Assembly (NCBI GenBank): GCA_900708905.1
Contig: CAADRB010000124.1
Location: 35,253 to 99,252, forward strand
DNA: 64,000 bases
Direction of reading: 5' to 3'
From: Hymenolepis diminuta
Taxonomy: Eukaryota > Platyhelminthes > Cestoda > Cyclophyllidea > Hymenolepididae
Part shown: piece after piece, positions 38,113 through 49,066 of the stretch
Position numbering within the stretch: position 1 is the first letter of the stretch
How the letters are laid out: every line of letters starts with the position of its first letter
Made by a program: the position numbers and the translations under genes
Notes under the pieces: generated by a model
The model's input: the letters and a program-made list of their open reading frames with translations, nothing else
Database searches by the model: none
What the model was told of the DNA's origin: nothing

Positions 38113-40570
38113 ACAATTGAAGTTTGACTACTAGTACTTATTTTTTTAGACAGTTTGGTAGGCGGCTTATAAATACTCCAACTAAGCTTGATATCTCTTA
38201 TTTGAGAACCTACTAAAAGTTTACATTTGCCTTCTAAAAAGCTGAATGTAATATTACTGTCTTAAGTAGCTTCGAGTTAATCGGAGTTTATGGAACTAGA
38301 GCTGAGTACCTAGGAGAATAATAAGTATTACATAGCGTTGGATTATTATTATTACTATTAGGAGTTTATAAGAAATAATTATTTGTGGTTATCTGAGCTA
38401 CTGATCGTATTTAAGTAAAGAAGGATACCAAAACGACCTATTTATGCGTGTAGAGAACTAAGATTTGAATCATCCTCTGGGTGTGTTAAGGCTTCCATCG
38501 CAAAAGTCTCCTAAAGCGGCCACGTTTTCAGACATCCTGCCCTCGATTTGCGTCCTTGTCGATGTGTGCACATTCTAGCCCAGTTCGTGGACTTTATGTC
38601 CTTTTAAAACTTATGAGCCTCTTACTCCAATAAATTTTACAAAATGTCAATATAGGTTATAGCTGAACATAAGTCAGAGACTACTAGTTTGAAACCACTC
38701 AGTACCAACCATACGATTTAATACCGGTCAACAGAGGAGCGCCATGATGCGAATTTCTCAAGTAGTCTCCCCTTTTCTCTAGTAGCGCTTTAAAATTAAA
38801 ATAATCTCTCGTTCAACACATTAAGTTTCTATTTGTTCTACTTGTTATTCATCCGTATCCTTTTCAGTCTACTCTATATGAGGGGAATGTTGCCTTTGAG
38901 CTCTATCATTACAATTATTAACCTCTTATCGTTTCCTTTCCATCTTGCGATAAAGTTTAGAAGAGAATGTAGCATTTTACGATGTTGATTCATTACCCTA
39001 TGCTGCTCAGTTGTCAAATGATAACTTTCATTAACTAATTTTCGACGAATAATGAACGCAAATTTAGTCAATTCCCTCATCGTACCTTAATGCTCTTTAT
39101 TCTCTTCCCTTTCACTTCTCCTTTCTTCTTTATGATTTTCCGATGTTCATGTTCTGCTGCTAAACACCTGGTCTTCCTATTTGGAAAAGGCTGTTAATTC
39201 CTGCTTCACCAAGGAAGTATCTCAAGGCCTAACTTGGCTGGACTCCTAAAGTAGCCCTACGGAAAGATCGACGCAACTTTATTAGCAAATAAGCCATCTG
39301 CCGGTTTCACCCCTCAACTTTAAGAGATAATAGCTTATAAATAATACATAGCATAGTTTGAAGCAACCAAGTTGATCCATTGCTACAAAGATCTTATCAT
39401 TGCACGAAGTGGAGAAATTAGGCCCGCGGAACTAGAGATTATTTCTTATATTGGTAGATTTTATGTGTCGTTCATTAGGGACTCCTAAGCTGCTAGCTAC
39501 TTCTTCAGGAAAATTTTGCTTTTGTTTACTCTTCTAAATTGCACTAATGTATTTAATCAATATCGCTCCATTATTTAATGGTAGAAACTAGGACTTGAGT
39601 GGAACTTATTAGTGTAATTTTTACGGCATAAACACCTTAATAAATTACATTAGTTGTGGAGGATACACAAATTTTTATTTGTCCCAGTTAAATGATGAAG
39701 ATATCTCCGGAAAATGGAATAAAGATAGTTCATACAATTCTTGTTTTCTTACACGGTAATACTGTTTTTTGCCTCCAAATATCACTAATAATAACAAGAA
39801 TGATAACGAAAAAGGGGAGAGACCAACTTCTAAACTCATACACGGAACACAACCAGAGAAACTTGAAAAGTTATTCAGCTCCCGTCAAAGGTAATTTGCA
39901 AATCTTCAAGCTCTTTGAATAGACTCGTCTTCGGCAGAGGAATTTCATTGAGGCCTCTCCAAAAATAAATTCGTAACCTGTTTTACCTCTTCCCTCCTGA
40001 ATATCATTAGACAGGCCGGTTATTCATTAGTTCAACCGGATGCACACAAACTAGTACTGAATCATTGACCTCTGACTTAACAGATATGCACTTTTTCCAA
40101 TACACCAACGATACATCATTAAAAGTAGAAATACTGTTTCTTAAGGCCTAATGCGTTTTAAGCCTTTGTTATACTACTAAAGCGGAATTATAGTTTTAGT
40201 AGCGAGCGCCCTCGTGTTGTAAACCAAAACACTACTCAGATACAACTAGAAGGGCATTTATCGACAGCTTTCCCACATTTTTCATCCAACGTGGTCTATG
40301 CTACGTCAGCTTTATTCGTAATAACATCCCCAATGGCTCATTGGAGGATATGGTCTTTTTGTAGCTTCTTTTCGTGAGTGCAATCTTATAGCTTGCATCC
40401 CTACATTAAATACACAAAAAAATATTGCGTAAACAAATTTTGGTAAATAACTCACAGTACAAGATCGCGCAGTATAGCATCACTGGGTAGGTGGACCCCA
40501 TTAAGACCGGTGTAAATGAAGTGTAATAATCCAGTTACTTAGTGTGGTGCCATTCTATTAGAAGAATAAT
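38113..40570. other. 2.5 kb non-coding, nothing recognised
   Basis: Frames at 38874-39080 (-) and 39692-39922 (+) lack context. An ATT/ACT-rich short tract lies near 38343. Confidence 0.5.
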
Positions 40571-41424
40571 GCCCTAACCATCCATTCTAAGACGACCAGC
40601 GTCATCAATCAATCCACTTCAAAATACAGGACCGAATGTCACCGGCGCACACCCAAATAACCAACAAGGGCAATAGGTGCGAAATGCAAGTTTTGCAGAT
40701 AGGGTTTCAGAATGGTTTTTCTGTGTAAAAACAAGGGTCGAAAACTACTTTCCTTAAATGGGTCTAGGAAACATTACACCTTTATGAAATCAGATTCATT
40801 ACTGATAAAAATTTAAATAAACTATGCGACAAAGATTCGAGGTCCCAAACTCAAATCTTAACCAACACATTAGACAATGAACTATAAACTCCTTGGAATG
40901 TAAACGATATCAACCACATCGAAAACTTGTCTGTGAACCGTAACACAAGTCACTGGGGAATTAAAGCGTAATAGATTCAGCCCTATTTGCAAACAGGACA
41001 GTACCTAACTGGAGAGCCAAAAAATCTCCAGAGACATACACCACTCATCAGCCTTTATCAGCCAATATGTAAAGACTTACGAAAAAGCAACCAACGATTC
41101 CAAACTCCTTATTGAAGAAAAGACTAGAGCATAAAAAGTACACCCAGTGAAACCCAGACTAACAACCACATATCCTCCCATCCGATTGCTATCTATACCT
41201 AAGCCCTCAGTTACCAATTGCCATAAAAGGGCAATTAAAAGTATGTTAAATAAATTTACAAGTTGCCGGCCCTAGACACCGACAAATTCTCCATGCGCCT
41301 AAGTGCAAATATCTACGAGAAAGTGCAACAAACCACAATGACACAAATAAGAACCAGGTTAGAACCAGAGATGACGTCAGTGCATAGTTCACAATCGACA
41401 CCAGGCACCCATAGCACAAAGTAA
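40571..41424 (+). pseudogene. A/C-rich stretch with broken coding-like frames
   Basis: The plus strand is strongly A- and C-rich, and short open segments in differing frames have protein-like composition. The longest are a stretch ending near 41130 (..EKATNDSKLLIEEKTRA) and a 56-codon segment at 41254-41424 (..TDKFSMRLSANIYEKV.., then S/T-rich). An earlier segment near 40600 includes ..TECHRRTPK.. followed, after one stop, by ..KCKFC... Together they could be a frameshifted relic of a gene or retroelement. No catalytic motif (for example reverse transcriptase or integrase) is recognisable, and the base skew alone would reduce stop codons. It lies just 3' of, and antisense to, the gene at 41.7-42.3 kb, so a long 3' UTR of that gene is another reading. 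A CRE octamer TGACGTCA lies at 41372-41379. Confidence 0.2.
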
Positions 41425-41686
41425 AATAAAAAGCAAGTCAGGACTAATTCGTCAGTGTGACCTTGTATTCAGTAGAAAAGGAGATAGTGGTTGTTGTTTA
41501 CTGCTTTCAGCGTAAAACAATATTTACACAACACGGGGTATAGCTACTTGGAAATATACATGTATAAAGAGGGCTGCCGTACTACGGTATAAAGACAGCA
41601 AGTCAGTATGTTGTATGAAGAAGGTAGATTTTTTTTGGAGATTTCGAGGTAGTACTCTCAGATTTTTACAAGACTCACTCTGATAG
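41425..41686 (-). other. Region 3' of the repeat-protein gene
   Basis: On the minus strand this directly follows the stop codon. I found no AATAAA or ATTAAA within about 400 bases, so the transcript end is undefined. An overlapping 71-codon minus frame (41524-41739) is in another phase and appears incidental. Confidence 0.4.
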
Positions 41687-42283
41687 TTAGTGGGCATCAC
41701 TGCTGCTGTTGCTGTCCCTGTTATCCCTGCTGTCATCAAGGAAACGCCGTAGAATATAAGCTCCTACAGGCTCAAAATCGGAGGAGGATTGAGGTAGAGA
41801 GAAACCTTGATCATGGGACCGGGATGTCGTTTGATTTGGCAATGAGGAAGATTGAAATTCAGATTGGGTGCCCGGTTGAAAGGAAAACGCGGTTGGTCGT
41901 AAAGTAGGATCCCACTTAGGAATGAGTACGGAAGAAGGACAACAAAATTCCCCACTACCCGCAGGATGTCGCTTCCTATTAGCAGGAGGAATCCAATCGT
42001 TGATACTATCCACAGAGAAAGGTGGAAAGCCAGATGTGGAAGGTACAGACAGTTGGAACTCCGATTGGAAGGAAAATGCGGGAGATGGAAGCAGGGTAGG
42101 GTCCCGCTGTGGAATGGGCATTGAGGGGGGACTACAGAAAGTTCCATCACCTGCAGGATGCCGCTTCCTATTTACAGGAGGTACCCAGTCAACATAACCA
42201 TCCACCAAATCCGATGTGGAAACATCACCAAAACCGCTATCCGTATCGTAATCGTTTCGCAAGTCACTGAACAGGAAAACCAT
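41687..42283 (-). CDS. Unknown protein with duplicated WxPPxNRKRHPAG unit
   Basis: This single-exon frame of 198 codons starts at ATG 42283-42281 and ends at TAA 41689-41687. I do not recognise the family. Residues 1-31 are acidic and contain DSGFGDVS, similar to DSG-type phosphodegrons. Unit 1 is residues 32-77 and unit 2 is 96-144; they share W-[VI]-P-P-x-N-R-K-R-H-P-A-G-x-G-x-F-C, then a DPTL core and FSFQ..SEFQ. The C-terminal 50 residues are rich in S, D and R and look disordered. No signal peptide or membrane segment is visible, so a cytoplasmic or nuclear location is likely, and the NRKR patch could be a nuclear signal. Aligning the unit codons gives 33 identical residues of 45; 16 of those codons differ silently. 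The open frame extends 73 codons upstream to 42502, but that part overlaps the TATA and CCAAT boxes, so I place the start at the first ATG after the TATA box. The frame is richer in G+C than its flanks. Frames on the other strand and phases here are shadows. Confidence 0.65.
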   Translation of the reverse strand: MVFLFSDLRNDYDTDSGFGDVSTSDLVDGYVDWVPPVNRKRHPAGDGTFCSPPSMPIPQRDPTLLPSPAFSFQSEFQLSVPSTSGFPPFSVDSINDWIPPANRKRHPAGSGEFCCPSSVLIPKWDPTLRPTAFSFQPGTQSEFQSSSLPNQTTSRSHDQGFSLPQSSSDFEPVGAYILRRFLDDSRDNRDSNSSSDAH

Positions 42284-42334
42284 CCGCACAAAGAGGGTAA
42301 AGAGAAAGCTATGAAGCGCAGACGAGCGTGCACG

Positions 42335-42451
42335 TATATTTATAGGTTTTTGCGTTTGTGCATACTCGTGCAAGGTCTGCAGCGCCATTGGTTTGCGCGT
42401 TGTCATTCGACGTTGCAACGTTGCTTGGATTGGTTGATGCAAGAACCAATC
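42335..42451 (-). promoter_or_regulatory. TATA/CCAAT promoter of the repeat-protein gene
   Basis: Reading on the minus strand, a TATA box (TATAAATATA) occupies 42344-42335. CCAAT boxes lie upstream at 42391-42387 and 42433-42429, and an inverted one (ATTGG) at 42450-42446. If transcription starts about 30 bases after the TATA box, the CCAAT boxes fall near -75, -120 and -135, a classic arrangement for NF-Y binding. That leaves a 5' UTR of about 30 bases before the ATG. A 12-bp palindrome ACGTTGCAACGT (42410-42421) sits between the first two CCAAT boxes. Multiple CCAAT boxes with a TATA box are typical of strongly expressed genes such as histones; the expression pattern here is inference. Confidence 0.55.
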
Positions 42452-44490
42452 AAAAGGTGCCCTGAGGATTAGCGTGCGGTCGTGGTTGTGCGTATACTGC
42501 ACTTTGTTGACTATACAGCTGATCTAACATAGGAAAAAATAAAATGATTATATGTAAACAAAGCTTTCTCATTTTTCATCTTCTTATACCCAAATGCTCA
42601 CTTAACATTAACTCTTTTTAACCGATATACCTTAATTTAGTAAAGGCGTAAGAAAATGGACTAAATTAAGGTTTATCCGATTTTCCTCTTATAGTTTATT
42701 AATAGTTAACATTCATTTTTAAGAATAGTTCTGCCCAAGTAATGACGTAGCAAAGTTGTTCCGCTATTTATTAATTGGTATCATAAATGAATCCGAAATA
42801 TAATGCAAAATATAGCGAGAAGATCTTCGATTTCTAGTCTGGTCTAATGAGAGTAAGTTAATCCTAAGATAATGCTACTGCTAGTCATATTTCCACAAGA
42901 TGTAAGCTAATTACTGGTCGTAGGTCCCTCAGGCATGTTTTATTCTCATAATCTCCCAGACTAGTCTAGTTAACGGACACTCGTAGTCCCACAACGGAAT
43001 ACAGACAGACTCTAAATAGCGGACACCATCTTCGTGTCGCACCGTCTCATCTCACACAAATTTCAACTAGCAATTCATGCAATTAGTCTATTCGCAGTTA
43101 GTCACCACCTTAGATACCGTAGCTCGCTTACACATGGACTCATCCTTCTAATCACCTTCGAGTTTTTTTAAGATTATACTCTCTAAAATCTATAGAATAA
43201 CTACTCATACAGTAAAGCAGTGAATCCATTAAACTTACGTGACAAACTTCCCACTTTCCAAAACCAAGTCAGGAAAACCAATACACTTTTTTCGGGAAGT
43301 GAATGGCAGATGAATTATTATATTGCACTCTCAAAGTTGAGATTTTATATCTGCCTGTTTTTAATGCAATCATCACACTGTGAACAAATTCTCTGTAGTG
43401 ACAACTCCCCACTTTTGTATAAACTAGTGTGACGTCGACCGAGAGATTTCTGGAACTTTCTAACAAATTTTGTTGAAGCAATTACTAAATCCAGTACATT
43501 AAACTATTTCTAAGCAAAATTAAAACCCACCTATGGGAAAATTGGTGGATATACAGTCACTAACCCAATAAGTAATTACGGGAGCTTTTTTCGATCGATT
43601 TTGCTAATAAGACCTGAACGGGAATGTGGAGAGGTCAATGTTAGTAGGTCAAACTATTTACCAGTCATCTTATCATTAAATATCCCCAAATATGTGCTGG
43701 GTTTATTAGTAGTATATGAAGTGATTTACTTATCCGAATAAAATGGTGAATGTCTTAACACCTGGATTTTATCGACTTTTTTCTCCCCCTCACAGCACAT
43801 GAGCTAAGATGGTGCTTTGTTATTCACGTGATAAATTAAGAATCAATTTACTACACGGTGAACAGCTTGCAATCACACCTTTTGCATTTGAAATTTCGCC
43901 AGCCAATCATTTATTATCCTGTGAAATAAATATTCTCTCTCCACCTTTCACATAAGCTATCATAAATGTCTTTCTGGGAGTCGATAGGCGTCCTTTTCAC
44001 ATCAGGATTTATGATTGGGTATGGGTGATTTAGAGGATTTCTATCACCAAGGCCAATATTTGGGAGACCAAACGCGAATTTCTGGTTTTAATTGAGAGCC
44101 TGGTTTCGGTTTTAGAGATACAAAATCCGCTTTCCGGAAAAAGCTCTTCGTAGGAAATGCGATTACGGATACTCAAATAGGCTATTCTACTTTATCGATA
44201 CAGTGGGAAAAAACGTAAAAGGAAATTGCTTATAACATCCATAACGAGCAATCACTTAGAAACCCTGTATGAATATTACTTCTCTGCCACTTTCCCGATT
44301 TCTGGGTACATTTACTAAAAAACGTAATACCTAGCTGATGCATATCTTTTATTCATGGAATCTGGGAGAAATTATTTGGGATTTATTCTTTTTCGCGTTC
44401 TTCATAATCTCGTTCTAATGCAAGAAAGTTTTCAGCAATCTTATAAAAAAGAACGAATTAAACTTGGTTTGGGTGGGGAAGGTTCTTTTG
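42452..44490. other. 2 kb non-coding, nothing firm
   Basis: A GC-richer patch at about 42920-43160 has short open plus-strand segments but no long frame. Frames at 43220-43432 (+) and 43269-43481 (-) overlap and are of chance length. Confidence 0.45.
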
Positions 44491-44645
44491 GAGTAACAAA
44501 AACCTAAGTGCTAAGACTAATAGCTATTGTTGTGCAGAAGGGTGAATACTCAGGGGGTCACCAAATTGTAGGATTACAAAATTGTAGGAACTAATAAACC
44601 ACAGCCAAATCGTCGAAGCTAAGACTTTAGCTAGCAGCTAACAAC
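44491..44645 (-). repeat. Repeat R5, minus-strand copy
   Basis: Read on the minus strand it aligns with 51165-51275 on the plus strand. Landmarks are GTTGTTAGCT.(C/T)T, TTAGTTCCTACAATTT.GTAA and AATTTGGTGACC, then TTGTTACTCC. On the same strand, a tRNA-like SINE head (44756-44710) lies just upstream, so R5 may be the body of a distinct element. Confidence 0.6.
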
Positions 44646-44709
44646 AGAAAACTCGTATTCTACTAACCCATTTGTTGACTGATACTAATCAGTATCCAGA
44701 TCACTAGAT

Positions 44710-44756
44710 GGCACCGAAGTGTATCGATCTTGTAGACGCGCCACCGACCACTGCGC
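44710..44756 (-). mobile_element. tRNA-like SINE head S8, minus strand
   Basis: On the minus strand the sequence reads GCGCAGTGGTCGGTGGCGCG (A-box-like), followed by GTCTACAAGATCGATAC with a B-box-like GATCGATAC. It resembles the head of S1. The stretch that follows on this strand leads into repeat R5. Confidence 0.45.
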
Positions 44757-46700
44757 TTTCTTATCACTGTCGGTTATTGAACAGAATTAGGTATTGCTCA
44801 TTTTACATAACTGACTAGACCCTTCTAAGGTAGGGTCTTGATTTAAATTAAGTTAAGCCACACCTAGTTAAACCTTTTCTATAATCTAAAACCAAGCTGA
44901 TCTGATCCTTATTGTCTTGAAGTTCTTGTTGTGACGATTCTATTAATGACTGAAACACCCGATAAAATCGATTCCCGTATCTCAAATCGTTATACCACAC
45001 GCAGAGAGTATCCATATATGAATAGCAAAATGCAATGTTGTTAATAATACGCGAATGTTCAAAGAAATGAAGCAGGGCTATTTACTATCGAATAAATTTC
45101 TGATTAGCGATGACCTCAGATACCTGATTTCTCGATGCTTTAAGAGAAAGATTTTTCAAGACAAAGATGATTAAACCGCATTCTATCAGAAGTCATTCTC
45201 AAATTTCGATATTAATTACGGTCTTGGTCTATATTCGAGTAACTTTTGTGATGATGTAAACAGCAGAAGTGTACATTTAACTATTTAATTGATGGATAAT
45301 GCTATTATCTATTTCCACCCTCAGGTAATAGACAACGAGTGAAAATCCTGGGAGTCAAATGAATCAAACACATATTATCCCAGATATAGCCATTCCCAGA
45401 CTCAAAATTGGAATTAAATTCTATTTTAAGCGAATAAATTTGCCTTGATTATGGAAAACATAAAAGGAAGAATATTGTACTCACCATATGCTATCCATTA
45501 ATTAGGTTGGGATTTACAATTTAGTGTGTTAAGATTATGGAGTGTTTGTACAGCTCAACTGAAATTCAGCAGATCTCTAAAGGTAAATAAGAAGATACTT
45601 TTATTATATTTGTACTAGCAGTAACAGAAGAACCGAATTATTATTCACATTTCATTTCGAATTTGAATAGGATGGATGCGAGTTAGACAATAATTAAATT
45701 AGAATTTTGAAAGAAAGGAATTACAGAAACGCAAGACTTCATTCAGTAAACTTCTCTGTACCTCATCTCATCAACTACTTTCTAGGCCAAGACCTAATCT
45801 CTAATTCAATAACCTAATTATCCCCTCATTGGTTTCCCCTGCTTTTGATAGGTTTAATTAAAGTAATTGCAGTCATGTTGGAAATTAAATTTTGTTATAA
45901 AAATTGTGACTAAGTCATGTTACCGATTTGTCCGCTTGCTGTGTCAGTATGAGTATTGATTTTCATTCTCCCACGAGCGAAGTCGATTTAAACTTTCAAG
46001 ATGTGATTTAGTATAGCATGATTCTGGTGCAATGACCCTCGTAACTGTTGAAATGGGGGTGCTTGCGGCATAACACATGAAGGAATCCCGAAACTAATCT
46101 TCGTGTCAAAATCGCTAGTTTGGATTCCAAATTTTCAGCTTCAAGAAGTATAACTTGGTAAGTTTTCATTCGTTTTCATTTATGTCCTGGGTATAATGAA
46201 AAGGTACGCGAGATATCGGACATTTTAAAGTTTTTTAGTTAATATATATGATCGATCTTTATTGTCTCTAGTTATCTAGAAGAGAAGACAAATAAGATTG
46301 ATATATATTGAATTCATTCTTCAAACTTTTTTCTCCCAATGATCTTTTTACAGATTTTGAAAACTCTAATTAAACCTAAACATTCGGTTTGGAGGATTTT
46401 CTTCTAACACTTAATTTGGTGAAAGAAAAAATTGTAGACCTATAATTTACCATATTCTTCGTAGAAAAACCATGGCCTTTAGTTTACTGCTTTATGGCAG
46501 TTAAATCTACTAATAAACTCTACAAAATCATTCTGCTTTATCATTCTTTAAAAGAAGAAATTAATTAAAGTGACAGTCATAACTAAATAAACGGCCGATA
46601 AGCACTGGGTATTGTGGATATGAATTTTATCAGTAATCCAGTCGACGAATAATGAAATTGAATTCTGAAACTTGAAGCATTGAACTAACCAGTAAGTGAA
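44757..46700. other. 1.9 kb non-coding, nothing recognised
   Basis: No open frame of 60 or more codons was seen. A pyrimidine-rich stretch near 45760-45840 loosely resembles repeat R4 but is too diverged to call. Confidence 0.5.
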
Positions 46701-46792
46701 TGTTCTACAATCCTAAAGACGCCTTTTTTCAATCCTCACCCTTTATCCCATATTGAACTTTACTTACCCGCCTTCATTTGTTTTCCCCTACT
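46701..46792 (+). repeat. Short dispersed repeat R4, copy b
   Basis: This is the best-preserved middle member of the R4 family, with TTCTACAA..GACGCC, then CCTCACCC..ATTGAACTTTACTTACC. It aligns with copies at 13.75 and 56.12 kb. Confidence 0.5.
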
Positions 46793-48251
46793 AAAGAAAA
46801 TGTGAAACTGGTCTACATTGCTGTGGGTAATAATAACAATAATAATGATGTAAAAAACTGTTAAGTTTATATTTTAATGGCAGAAGTGAATAGATGTGTT
46901 TCAGTATTTCGGGTATAGAGAAAACTTTAATTCTACTTTCTTCCTAGAAATTTAATTTACTAAAGACTTATTAATTTTTTATTCTTATCAGAAATTGTAC
47001 TTTATTATTCCTGCTGTAATTTTGGTGAGTAACTATTACATAAACTTAATTCAGCTTAACTTAATGTGACTTTGACTTTTCGGTGAATTATATGAACTCA
47101 GAAAAGGGCTGTTGATAGGGGAACTCTGTGTCATTAGCTATGATTTTATTGCGCTAACTTGTATAATGTATTAATATCTATTTACTCAATACTTTTCATA
47201 TGGCTTTCATTTAATATGGTACAGATATAACTTCCAGAGTGATGTTGGGTACGCTATTGAGTTAAAGCATTTTATCAGATTTCGTAATGTCTGTTTTCAT
47301 TTCTTAAGCATATCCGATTTGGGAAAGTCACTGAGATGCCTATTATCTTATCCAATGAAAAATCAGTAATGTGATAGGCGTTAAAACCGCCTTGTGTAGA
47401 TGGAATGAGGGGGAGGAGAGCTATTACTCAGCAAAATAAGGGTCCTATCTGTTTCTATGCCGTGTCTAGCACGAATATGCTATGAGGTCATTTAAGCCAT
47501 TAAACTATGTGAGCTCAATCACCGGAAACAACTCGGTGGTAATTAAGCTCTAGGAAGCACAAAGATTGGTAGAAAAAGAAAATATGATTAAATCTTGGAA
47601 ATTCATTTAATAGCTTTTAATCAAATATTACAGTTACTTTATGCAAAAATCTAAGTTTTATCAATTTATCGTTAATTTTAACTTAAATTTTTCTGTGTAA
47701 TTTTTGTATTTTAATTTCTACTTTGGGATAATATTATCTCCTCATAGTATATGTCTCATTGCTCGCTATTTCTATTTAGATGACACTTACTGGTGATCTG
47801 ATAAGGTTAATTAGCTATTTAAAGTGTCCGTTCAGGTTCTTATCACTTAGTGACAACAGTGAGTTTGTGCATAATTTTAGGGAGAATGTTGCTGTAACAC
47901 ATATTTGTATATTCAAATCGCCTTTGCCCAATCCATTATTTTCGAGGGAATCCGGAAACAGTTTGTATGCTTCAACACGACGTAGTAAAATGCGGAAAAG
48001 GTAGACTTAAGACCGAGAGTGTCAAAAATTGAGCCAGATGTCTTTCCAGATCCCTATATCTTTTCTTCTAACAAATATCGTTGGTGGATACGACTATGCA
48101 CTCTAAAGTTGTTCTAATCTCTATTGTAAAGTTTTTTTAAAAATAAGACCAAATTAGGTTTAATATCCCTTCGCGTAATGAATGATTTTGACCCTAACAG
48201 GGTACGATAGCCTATTACGAGTGAGAAGACCGAGAGGTATATAAAAACCAC
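46793..48251. other. Non-coding, nothing recognised
   Basis: A short ATA/ACA-rich tract lies near 46830. A 74-codon plus frame (47780-48004) has no recognised domain. The stretch ends at an assembly gap. Confidence 0.5.
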
Positions 48252-48263
48252 NNNNNNNNNNNN
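48252..48263. other. Assembly gap (12 N)
   Basis: Twelve unknown bases lie between ATAAAAACCAC and a purine-rich stretch (GGGAGAGTATGAAGG..). A collapsed simple repeat is possible. Confidence 0.95.
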
Positions 48264-48425
48264 GGGAGAGTATGAAGGAGTAGAAAAAGGAACTGGGAGG
48301 AAAGAGGAGGCATTAGTCCTGAGTGAGTATACAATCCTGTCTGTGAAGACCGGGCTACTTTACGATAAGGCGGTTAGCAGATTTTCCGTCCTTTGTTCTT
48401 TGATATGTAACTGACAGGACAGAGG
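48264..48425. other. Purine-rich flank of the gap
   Basis: The first 55 bases are mostly A and G. No gene was seen. Confidence 0.5.
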
Positions 48426-48487
48426 TATGAGTCAGTAGGTGCGCAATACATAGAGGAACTGAGCAGACTTATGAGTCAGCTTGCGCA
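48426..48487 (+). promoter_or_regulatory. Duplicated TGAGTCA + TGCGCA module
   Basis: The 10-mer TATGAGTCAG occurs at 48426-48435 and 48470-48479. Each contains an AP-1 consensus TGAGTCA (48428-48434, 48472-48478). Each is followed by the palindrome TGCGCA (48440-48445, 48482-48487), 12 and 10 bases on from the AP-1 start. The paired order suggests a small tandem duplication that kept both motifs. Regulatory function is inferred; no gene is identified next to it. Confidence 0.35.
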
Positions 48488-49066
48488 GGTGCTAAATCCC
48501 AATTTATTATCTTGGCGTACTGTTGTGTTGGAATTAAGTTAACTCTGGAATCCTTTAGCGCGTTCAAATAACAAGTTCATAGTTATATGTTAATTATCGC
48601 CGTAATAATATGTGAACTCTTTCTCCAACTTACAAGGTCCGCTATACCACAGATTCTAATTAGGTTAATAGAGTCATCTTGTGGTATTAGATCCAATTTC
48701 CTGAGTCCCAAACCATTATTACCTTAAAAGAGCCGTGAATAATTTAATGGTTTCATGACGTATCAGTTCTAAAGAAGAACTAAATGTATTAGAACATAAG
48801 TAAGAATATATTATATGGTCTTTAATATGAAATGATAAAATTGGTGCTCGAAATCACTACAAAGCTTCAAAATTAGGGAATTACTAATACATATATTCTA
48901 GGGTAGTTTCTTCAAAATCGTTTTTTCCCGCTACGAATCATGTTCACCATTATGCATGGCTTAATTTTGGAGTAAATTATTTTGTTCTCTTTTGAAAGTT
49001 TTATTTGAGTTAGAACTTAACTAATCAGCTTTCGGCTCACATTCAATTATTTGGGTAAATTGTTTC
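48488..49066. other. Non-coding, left flank of the X-Y-Z array
   Basis: No gene. Loose similarity to sequence just before X2 begins in the last 40 bases or so. Confidence 0.45.

Noticed and set aside
41922..42472. Plus-strand frames of 91 and 104 codons and a 128-codon minus frame over the repeat-protein gene
   Set aside because: They are shadows of the 198-codon frame in a GC-richer patch. The codon pattern (silent changes between units) supports only the chosen frame.
42284..42502. N-terminal extension of 73 codons to the repeat protein
   Set aside because: It overlaps the TATA and CCAAT boxes; translation from the first ATG after the TATA box is simpler.
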